From Posidonia oceanica (taxonomy: Eukaryota > Streptophyta > Magnoliopsida > Alismatales > Posidoniaceae), in NCBI GenBank assembly GCA_037176725.1, contig JAZBRS010000023.1:26779001-26843000 (forward strand): a stretch of 64,000 nucleotides of DNA, written 5' to 3'. Under the pieces are notes generated by a model. The model saw only the letters and a list, made by a program, of their open reading frames with translations. It ran no database searches and was not told the DNA's origin. Position numbers and translations under genes: made by a program. Each line of letters starts with the position of its first letter. The first letter of the stretch is position 1. Positions 36,841 through 47,100 of this stretch are shown here, one piece after another.

Positions 36841-38559
36841 ACAATCATTGTAATTTTTATTTTTGGAGACCATGTATCTTCTTCAGGGAATGTATATATT
36901 TCATTTTCATCCTTGTTCATGTGTTTTTATTTGTTTTGAGTTTAGAAATACTCCCTGTGGCTTTGATATTTGATCGAGGGCCTTCCGTCCAAAATCTGCA
37001 GTTAAGTCACAGTTAAAACGTAAAACGCTTAAACTGGCACTTATAACGTAAGACGCAGAATATCAGGGGTCCAACATCCCTCTGTTGATCATTATACGCT
37101 TCAGATGGCGCATCTAACGTTGGACGCTGTTATTTGCTCGTTTAACGCCCCTGGACTGTTTTCTTGCATTGCCTTAGCAAATTTGTTAGTCCATCTAGGG
37201 GTATGATTGCCCCTGGTCCAAACTGACTTTTGGAAACTCAGAAACATTTTTTAACAATGTGAAATCAGCATGGTCACAAAACACTTGGTAACAATCTATA
37301 TACAATGCGTACTTTAAGCAAACCTAATGCTATGAATGGGAAAGAAGTCTTAATGCAATGGAGAAACTTAGGTTTTGAATAACAAGTATTGGCCTCAGCT
37401 TTGTTGTCTAAAGATGATATGCCAAACGAGGGACTGTCTCTTCTTGAGATCCTAGTCTTAGCTCGTAGGCGAATACCAAGTGACCGTCCTGAATAGGAGG
37501 GGTCGAGTACGATGTGGGGTCGTAAAATGTCCTAGATTTCGCATCACTGGCCTTTACTTGTTATCAGTTTCATGAAATGATGTTGGTTGGGTAGATTTTA
37601 CCCTATTCACTATTTTTTGGATTTTGATTTTATCATTTTTTGGATTTTTGACTCTATCATTTTTTTGGATTTTTGACTTTATCATTTTTTTGGATTTTTG
37701 ATTTTATCATTTTTTGGATTTTTTGATTTTTGATTTTTTTTGAATTTTTGATTTTTATGATTTTTTGGATTTTTTGATTTTTGATTTTTTTTGAATTTTT
37801 GATATTTATGGGAGATGAAGAATCCTCCGGGAAGTTGGAAAACTAGAGACCTTATGGTTGGAAAACCTTAACAGTTTGGTCCCTTGTGCATCCTAGAGTC
37901 AGAAAATACCACGGGCTTATTTTGGCACCTAACTATCCCTAGACCTAGGCCTCTGCCCTTTGCCTCTAAGTGTTCAGTGCAGGATGTGGGTAGAAGGAAA
38001 GTTCATGCCCTATCCTAAGATGTCGGCTGAAGATTTGAAGCCTAAACCCCTCCTAGTTCAAGGTTGATTCCTACTGCGCTTAGTATTCCCCAGCTTTTCT
38101 GTTTTGACTCTTGGACAGCTTCTTTGTTGCCATCTTTTCCACTCTCTTTCTTTTCCCTTGCACATGGACAGCTTCTTTGCTGCCTTCTTTTCTGACCCTT
38201 TTGCTTTCTTTTCTAGGTACTTTGGAAGTAGTCTCACTCCTTTTGAGTGCTCAGTCAATAGATACTCGTTCTTTGACGAACCGAGACACTCTTTCATTTG
38301 GTACACTCCCCTCTTTTCTGTGCTTCTAGGTTTTGGCCTTAGATGCCTACCCAATTTGTACTAGGGTAACACGCCTGACTCAAGGGTTGTGTGTGGACTT
38401 GTTATTCATGAACTGGGAGGGGGCTCCTTATGATTTGCCTCTATCTCAGTGTGGGACCATTTCCTTTCCTTCTCCCACAAGGTGTTTGTGGGGTGAGGCT
38501 AAGGCAAGATTCCTAGGCTTCAATTGCAGAGGGCCCTTGAGCACGGGTAGTCTAATGGC
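36841..38559. other. D spacer with dyad module and T-rich repeat
   Basis: Another dyad-module cluster lies at about 37013-37147. From about 37590 to 37805 there is a run of ATTTTTTGGATTTTTG-like units. The rest, 37806-38559, lies just past the end of pol; its plus-strand frames show no domain. No gene is supported. Confidence 0.6.
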
Positions 38560-41500
38560 TCAGTGTGCATATAAAGGGTAGTACCTTTTGAGGTGCAGTG
38601 CATTCCAGGGGTATTCAAGCCTAGTGCCATCCTCTCTGGTCAAACAATAGGCATTGCCTGGATATGCCTCAACCACCAAGTACGGTCCTTCCCAATTTGG
38701 TCTCAGTTTCCCATGCTTGCGAGGAAGGATTTCTTTAAGCACCCATTCACCAATATTGAATTTACGTTCAATTACTTTCTTCTTATATGCTCTTGCAAGT
38801 CGTTCTTAGTAGAAGCGTGCATGCTCAGCTGCTTCCAACCGCTTCTCATCTAGCAAATCCAACTGTAGACTTAATAATTGCCTCTTATCCTCGACAGTTA
38901 TCTCCTCGTCGAGTTGTATCCTGGATGAGGGGATCATGACCTCAAATGGGACTACCGTCTCTATACCATAAGTAAGCGCAAACGGGGTTTGGCCCATAGG
39001 CGTTCTTATGGAGGTTCAATAGGCCCACAAGGTATCAATTAGCTTATCTGTCCAGTCATGTCCCTTGGCTCCTACCGTTTTCTTAAGGATTTGGATTAAT
39101 GTTTTATTAGTAGCTTCAGCTTGCCCATTACCTTGGGGGTAATATGGCGATGAATGATGCAAATCAATCTTAAACTTCTTACAGAGCTTTTTGAAGTCTT
39201 GGGATACGAAGATTGCGCCATTGTCTACTACCAATTTCTTTGGGATCCCGAACCTTGAGATGATGTTCTTCCGCACGAACTTGCAAAGATTTGAAGCTTT
39301 GATTTCAGTGAACGCTTCTGCTTCAGCCCATTTGGTGAAGTACTCAGTGGCTGTGAGGATAAACCTATTCTGCTTTTCAGTGTCGAATGGTTCGACGACA
39401 TCAAATGCCCACATGGAGAAGGGCCACACTGCTTGAGTTGGATTCAACTCTGATGCTGGTGCATGTATTCTGTCTGCATGGATCTGGCACTACTTGCACC
39501 TTCTCACTTTGTTTGTGCAATCTGCCTCCATTGTGGGCCAGTAGTATCCTCTGCGCAATATCATTTTTGCCATGAATTGAGAACTGATGTGTCCTCCACA
39601 TATGCCTTCATGCATTTCTCCGATGATAACTTCACCCTCCTCATAAGTGACACAGCGCAGTTCTATTCCGTTGAAAGACCTTTTGAAAAGGACCCCGGCT
39701 CTCATGAAGTATCTTGTAGCCATCCTCCGGACTGCCTCCTTGTCTTGTGAAGTTGCGTAGACGGGGAAGATCCCATCTTGAATGTAATTCTGGATGTCAA
39801 AGAACCATGGGTTCCCGTCATCCTCTATGTTGTAGCAAACTTCAAACATGCCTACTCTTGGTTCCCCAACTTTTTGTCTAAGCTCCACGGCCCATGGCTC
39901 AGTTGAGTCAATGGCAGGTATCTCGTGTTGCTGAACCATTATTGTTTGCTCCCGGATATTGATGGGAAACTCGATTGAGGAAGCCAGCGAAGCAAGAGCA
40001 TCTGCTAGTAGGTTATGACTCCGGAGGGTGTGGACGCACACCACTTGCTGAAATCGTGCCAATAGTTGGCGTGCAATGCCCTTGTATTGTTCTAGCCTTG
40101 GGTTGAGGGTTCTATACTTGTTCAGAATTTGTCTTAGAACCAATTGGGAGTCTCCGATGAGTTTCAACCGCTTTGCCCCTAGCTCCAGTGCTAGGCGTAG
40201 TCTGAGGATCAAGGCCTCGTATTCTGCAACATTATTGGTATTTGCGGCGAAGTTTAACTGTACAGCTCGAGGAATGAGAACTCCTTCCGGAGTGAGAAGT
40301 GCTACTCTGATGCCCGCCCCTTGTCTGTTGAGTGCTCCATCAAAGTAGAGGGTCCATTGTTGAGTGGGAGACTCGGTGGCCTATATTTCCAGTATTTCCT
40401 CATCGGGGAAGTCTGTTTGGACTGGTTGATAATCTTCTATTGGTAGTTCTGTCGGGTGATCTGCAATGGCCTGCCCCTTGACTGCCTTCTGGGACACATA
40501 TTGCAAGTTGAATTCAGTGAGGAGTAGTTGCCACCTTGCCAACCTTCCAGAGAGAGCTGGCTTCTCGAACATATATTTGATTGGGTCCATCTTGGCAATG
40601 TAACAGACTTTATGGGCTAGGAAGTAGTGTCTCAACTTTTGAGATGCCCATACCAAGGTCAGGCAATGCTTTTCTATGGCTGTATACTTCTCTTCATAAC
40701 CCAGGAAAGTTCTACTCAGATAGTAGATAGCCTTTTCCTTCTTTCCATCCTTATCATGCTGAGCTAGCACTACCCCTATTGACGATGCAGTGGCTGCCAC
40801 ATAGAGTAGCAAAGGCTTCCCTGGCACAGGTGCTGACAAGACTAGGGGAGCCATGAGATATGCTTTGAGTTCATCAAACGCTTTCTGGCATTTCTCATCC
40901 CAGGTGAACTCCCTTCCTCCCTTCAGTAACTCATAAAATGGCTTACATCGATCTGCAAGTTATGAGATGAATCTCCTGATGAATTGTAAGCGGCCAATAA
41001 GTCCTCTGAGTTCCTTGATGTTTTGGGGCGGAGGCATCTGTGCAATTGCTCTGGCCTTCTGTGGGTCCACCTCGATCCCTCTTTTGCTGATGATGAAGCC
41101 CAGTACCTTCCCGGCAGTTACCCCGAACACACATTTCTTTGGGTTCATTTTCAGCTGATATTGCCTTGCTCTGCTCAGTACCCTTCTCAGTGCCTCAAAG
41201 TGTGCCTCCCTTGTTCTTGATTTGACCAAGATGTCGTCAACATACACTTCCATGCAATCGTGCATCATGCCGTGGAAGATGGCCATCATCGCTCTCTGAT
41301 ATGTTGCGCCGGCGTTCTTGAGACCGAATGGCATGACTACATAGCAGTACGTCCCCCATGGTGTGATGAACGACGTCTTTTCTTGGTCCTCCTCTGCTAG
41401 CTTGATCTGGTTATAACCAGAGAAACCATCCATGAAAGATAGCATCTCAAATCCTGCTGTATTGTCCACTAGCAAGTCAATATGTGGCAAAGGGAAGTCA

Positions 41501-41880
41501 TCCTTAGGACAGGCAGCGTTGAGGTTGCGATAGTCAATGCAAACCTGAACTTTCCCGTCCTTTTTGGCTACTGGTACTATATTTGAGACCCAGCTAGGGT
41601 ACACAACCACTCTGATGAATTTTGCTTTGTGGAGCTTGTCAATTTCTTCTTTGACTTTGAGGGCGAGTTCCGGCCTTAGTCGCCTCAGCTTCTGCTTGAT
41701 GGGCTTGGTTCCGGAGTTTAGTGGAAGCAGCTGTTCCACTAGGGCTGATTGCAGTCTAGGCATATCCTCGTATTTGAAGGCCAGCACATTCACAAATTCT
41801 TTCAAGATTTGGACCATTTCAGGGGGGATGAATTCGGATCGAATATCCATACGCTGGTAAAATGTCCTTGTAAATTCCAC
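38560..41880 (-). pseudogene. Element D pol: RT, two RNase H domains, integrase
   Basis: The minus-strand polyprotein region would copy the element RNA and insert the DNA. RT has VCIDYRNLN, FMDGFSGYNQ and catalytic YVDD (41244-41233). The native RNase H follows (about 40830-40430), then the second, archaeal-like RNase H (YFDGALN, VAEYEAL, IGDSQL, ADALASLA; about 40370-39960) that marks the Tat lineage. Integrase has the HEGICGGH/CQIH zinc site, the DDE core (AFDVVE, VVDNGAIF, QAEATNK) and KLRPNWEGPYLV at the C-terminus. One frame is kept throughout. Five stops interrupt it, after RRFIS, EEILEI, RRCK, LWAY and HARFY. Most sit where CAA, CAG or CGA is expected. The copy is dead. Confidence 0.93.
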
Positions 41881-44121
41881 TGTAATGGTCGTCCATCGGG
41901 GAACTGGTCGAAACCGAGTCCTCCCCTTCCGTCTCTGTCACAAGCCTTCACTGGCTCCTTCATTCCCTTTCCTTCTGGGCCTAAGCCCTGTCCTTTCTTG
42001 TAGCCAATTCTTCTCATGATTTCCCACCCTACATTTATGGATGGTCCTTTGTTTTTGGAGGGTTCCCTCTTCTTGTGAAACAGCTTAGGCCTAGCCCACT
42101 TGTCCCTCAGCTCGACCATAAGCACTACATTCTTTCCTTTTTCGGCCCGGGTCAGCTTTTCTCGCACACTGAACTGGTGCGGCAGGTATATCACATTTGC
42201 CTCTGCTTCTTGGCCTGGTATGTCTCTTGCTATCTTGATGATTTTCCCATTGTGTGGGAATTTCAGGCATTGGTGCCGAGGAGATGATACTCCTTTTAGA
42301 CTGTCCAGCCACAGTCTCCCCAGGATGATCTGATATGGGACATTGACGTCTATGATGATTAGTTGGGTTAGAACCTGAGCTGGTCCTATCCGTATCTTTG
42401 TGGTCCACTTGCCGTGTGCTTTCCTTTTGCTATCATCATACCCGGCAATCGTCATATCAATGTGGGTTAAGGAAGCCTCATTCACGCCCAAGGCTCGTAT
42501 TGTATTTAACGAGCATATGTTCATTGATGCACCAGTATCTATGAGCACTTCAGAAATTAAGTGATTGTTTATAGAAATGGTTACATTCAATGGAGCTTTT
42601 CTCCTTTCTATTGGTGCCAACTCGGTATCAGCAAAAGTAATGATTGACTCTACAAAGGCTGCTGTAGCTATGATATGGAGTTCCTCCGCTGGCATGTCCA
42701 GGGCAACTTAGGCCTTCTCTAGCACTTCTAGCAGAGCTTTCCGGTGTTCATTTAAGCTGTTTATGAGGTCATAGATCGAGATCCTGGCCTGCGTCTTCTT
42801 TAATTGCTCTAGGATGTCATATTCTGCCGACCCGGGTCCTACTTTAGGTCTGACCGGCTCTGCTTGCTATACTGGTGGCATGATTTGGTTTGACAGCCTC
42901 CCTCCTTTGGTGATAGGCGCAGCAGCCTCATTTCCTTTAGACGCTCCCTTCTTGAGTGGCCAAGTGAAGATGGACTCCTTCCGTATAGATCCGCCAAGCT
43001 CTAGTGGCTTTGTGGTCCTAGCTCGTTGCTCTGTTGGCACTCGGAAGAGTGGGGATGATGGAGTAGTAGTGTTCCGGAGTATTGAAGTGCTGAGGGCCGG
43101 CAACTGACTTGATGGTGGCCTTGCAGCTCTAAAGATTGGGGAGACTGGCGGTGACAGCAACTCGGGCTCCCATAGTGGTGATTTTCGCCATGGCAGACGT
43201 TGTGACTCCTCCTCCTCCCGAAGGATTGCAATTTGTGGCTCTGGCATCTTGAATGTGCATAGAATCCCTGGTCGGTTGGCTGGAATGCTGACAACCGCTC
43301 CTTCGTATTTGAATTTCAGCAATTGGTGAACTGAAGATGCTACAGCCCCGACCTCCGCTAGCCAAGACCTCCCTAGGATGAGTGGCTCTAGGGCTTCCTC
43401 TTTCATGATGATCACCGAAGTGATACTGGTCAAAAGACCAACTGTGATTTCCATGGGTATTGTCCCAAGTGCCAACTTTTCTTTCTGATCAAACCTCGTG
43501 CACATAAAGGGAGTCCTATCTAGCTCGCCCTCATTTAGCCCTAAGCTCTGGAGTGTGGAGAGAGAACTGAGGCTTCGGCTTGCTCCAGTGTCAACCAGTA
43601 CTTCTTACAGCACATTATCATTAATTCCCACTGTGATGACCAGTGGCAGCTCTTGCTTATGTGGGGGTGGAAGCTCTGAATCCTTGAAGACTATATTTTC
43701 CCGTTCAAATTGCTGATTGGCTTTTTGAACCTGGCTTTCTTCCTCTGTGTCTTCTTGTGGCTCCTCCACTACTGCGGTGAGGTTGAACTGGCTAAGGAGC
43801 TCCTTTACTGTTAATCCTTCGTCCGCCTCACTGTCCTAGTCATCATTTGAGATTGTCTCCCATTGTTCAGCTTGATTATCCCAGTCCTCTTCTAGTTCAA
43901 CATGGCTATCCCAGTCTTCTGATGGATTAGGGAGCTGCTCGTCCTGGAATGCCATGACTTGATGCTTGGGGAGAGGGTCGTTGTAGACCTGTTGGGACGT
44001 TCCTGTCTGCTTTCTTTGTTTGGCTCTTTTGACCAGGACATCTCATTCAAGCACATCTGCCTCCACCATGTCATTGACTATGTCCCTGAAGGTCCAGCAG
44101 TCATTGATGTTGTGACCATGC
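41802..44121 (-). pseudogene. Element D end of gag, two aspartic protease domains, G-patch
   Basis: The right edge keeps the end of the gag zinc-knuckle region (HGHNINDCWTFRDIVNDMV), cut at 44121 by element F. Next comes a first aspartic protease-like domain (VLVDTGAS at about 43601-43578, LILGRSWL near 43360, SSVHQLLKF). A linker of about 200 residues then leads to a second protease domain (VLIDTGASMN, Asp codon 42540-42538; IILGRLWL). Only the second corresponds in position to the single protease of element F, because the KKTQARISIYDLI motif precedes it. A G-patch (MRRIGYKKGQGLGPEGKG) follows at about 42030-41925. Stops include TAA before the first VLVDTGAS and TAG after QIMPPV. RT is in another frame (-1), and the frames overlap at 41880-41802. 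Confidence 0.85.
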
Positions 44122-47100
44122 TGTTGACACCCCATTTTGGCAGGCTGGATCGTTTGGAGCCTTCCGGTGGCTGTTGGACCCTAACCCAGACCCAAACCTA
44201 CACCTTCCTCCCCTTCTTTTCCCTCAAAACAAGCCTGAACTTGACCCGAGCTTACCCCCCTTTCCCGAACTTGAAAACCCACCAAAATCCATAGGAGCAC
44301 TCCCCCCTGATGACTTAGTAAACCCACCAAAAAGCTTGCAAAATCTCAAACCAGATCCCTCCCAAAAACCCTAGGAAACTTAGGCAAAACTACCCTTTTT
44401 CTACGCCTCAAAACCCCTCCAAAACTTCCTCAGAACCAAACCGAAACTCCGGGACCAGAACTAGAAACCCTAGACCCCGCACCCGCCAAATTTCACCCCT
44501 TTCGGAGACCTTTAAGCCCCCTTCTCGCTGGAATTATCGTTTTCTCTCTCCGGGATTATCGTTTTCTCTCTCCTCTCTCTCTCCTGATTATCGTCTCTCT
44601 TCTCATCCCCTTCTCGCCCTCCTTCTGGCTTGGCAGCGGGCCCCCTTTGTACTCCTATCCCTTCTCTATCTTATTCCTATTTTTATTCTATTTTTACCAT
44701 CTTCCTTGAATTTTAAAAAATCTTTTCCCTCAAACCTACCTCTTCCCCTTTTATTCCCTTTTTTCCTCTTTTCTTCTTCTTTTTCTTTTCTTCTTCCTCC
44801 CTTTGCAAAAAGCCTCAAAAATCCTTAAAAATCTGTAAAACCCCAAGACCTAAAAGAAACAAATCAGAATCCCCAAAAAAAGCAATTAAAAACATTAAAT
44901 AAGTAATTAAAAACCCAAACTCAATTAAATCAAGCTAAAAAGAAAATCAAGCATGCAAACTAAAAAATGCAAAACAAACTAAAATAAAATACTGTAAAAT
45001 CAACTAAAAAACTGAAATAAAATCAGAACCTACCAAAAATGAAAACCCCACTAAAAGAATTAAAAAACAAACCCTAGAGAGAAGAATTAAAAATCAAATA
45101 CTAAAACAAGTAATTAAAGAGAACAAAAAACTTAACCTAATAAACATAAGAAAAAAAAACAACATAAGAACTTAATTAAAAAAGGAAAAGAAAATACAGT
45201 TAAAAGACCTAAAATACTTAATCAAATCAGGAAAAATCCAACTAAAAAACACCAAGAAGAATTAACAAATAAAAAACAAAAGCATGGGTCAAAAGACTTA
45301 AAAAAGGAAAATACAAAAGACTAGAACTAAAAGCCCAAAACCCACTCAAAATAATGTAAAAATAAATCCTAAAAATCCCAACTAACATCCTAAAATACTT
45401 AACAAGAAAACACAATTTTAAAAACGATTTAAAAGAATTTAACCAACCCCTAATCAAGTGGAAAACAAATCAAAAACAAAATAAAACCCTAAAGCCCTAA
45501 TCAAGCCTAAAACACACTAATTAACCCAAAAACGGTCATTAAAAAATCCAGATATACACCTAACCTACAACCCAAGTCATCCCATATTTTTATTTATTTT
45601 TATCTTATTTTCTCCTATTTTTTTCTTTCCATCTTTCTTTCTTCCTCCTTTTTTATTTCCCTTTTCTTCCTTACTGGGCTCATCAGCCCGTTCACCTTTT
45701 TTTTTCCTTTTTTTTTCGAAATCTCGGCCCGGCCCGCTGCTACAGTGCCGTCGTCCTCCTCCCGCGCGCCTGCCACCAGCTACAGTAGCCGCTGGCCTGC
45801 GCCTCTGCCCGCCTGCCATGCTGCCCTCCTGCCATCTCCAGGCACGCGCCGAACTCCGTCCGTGCCTCCTGCCATCGCCACGCCGGAGCATTCAATGCGG
45901 CAGGCCTGCAAAAGCGAGGAGGAGAGTTGTCAGATCAAGGGGAAGAGGAGGAGAAATCAGAGGACGTTTTCAGGAGAAAAGGAGAGGAGAAGAAGAGGAT
46001 TTGACACCGGAGGAGAGACGAGGATTCAGAGGGCAATCCCGGGCGAGCGAGAGCCGCTTTCTTCCTCAGAAATCCACCCAGAAAAACCAGAGCTCCGCCC
46101 CATCACTCCGCTGGAACCAGCATCCAAAACACCTCCGAAACCACTCGAAATCCACGCCCCAATCTCGCCCGAGTTCCCAGCAACTCCTTCCCCTCCTTCC
46201 ACAGCGAAACAACCCGCATTTCACCCAGAAATCCCTCTGAAATTCACACCGAACCCAACGCACACCCATCAGAGAATTCCCAACTCCACAGACCACCTCT
46301 CCTCCCTAAACTCTGCCCCGTTACTCATTGAGATACTACCTCTCCAACCCCGCTTTGCTTCACCTCCAGTTCCCCTCACAGACGAAACGCCCCACTTCAA
46401 ACACCTTGCTCCATTTCTGTCCGGAAACCGACTCCACCTTCAAACTCCCTCTACACCCCTCGGAACAGCAAGCCAACCGTCCAGAAAGTCTCGCCGGACC
46501 TCCAGCTACCTCCCCGAAGCTCCCGCTCGATCCTGAGAGCAACACACCGCCCCGCCCGCCTCCGGCAGCTCGCAGTCGACCCACAACCGCCGGATCGCCT
46601 GTCAAGCTGCGGAGCTTCTGCCTGATCAATCCAGAAGCACCGGAGCAACGTCCTGAAGACGTTCCAACCGTCGCGCGCCACCGAGGACGTCCGCAGCGAC
46701 CAGACGACGTCCGCCGGCCGTCTCCGACACTGCTGGGGTCGGGAGGACGCACCGGACACAGCCGCAGGTACTCCTCACCCTCCCCTGCTCTCTCTCCTCC
46801 TCCTCTTGCTTCTCCGCCAACCAGAACCGAGTTTCCGGGCCTCCAGCGCCGCCCGCGTCTCGCCGGTCTCCCTTTCTTCTCCGGCGCCGATCCCCTGACC
46901 TCCACGACGCTCCGGCTAGCAGAGCGAGCTCCGGATACTTCCCAGAGCTCCGGACGATCGCCGGCACCAAGCCCCGCCGGTCTGTGCCTCTCCAACCTCC
47001 CCTGTCGGCGGTCACGAGCGCTGCCGGCGATCTGCTACAGTGTTCGTCGACCGCCGGCGACCTACTGTTCCATTATTTTTTCCCTTTATATAGTTTAGAT

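Noticed and set aside
45745..47098. Long open frames on both strands in the GC-rich part of the F LTR
   Set aside because: Overlapping sense and antisense frames of similar length are expected from GC- and C-rich DNA without TA-rich stops. No family is recognised.
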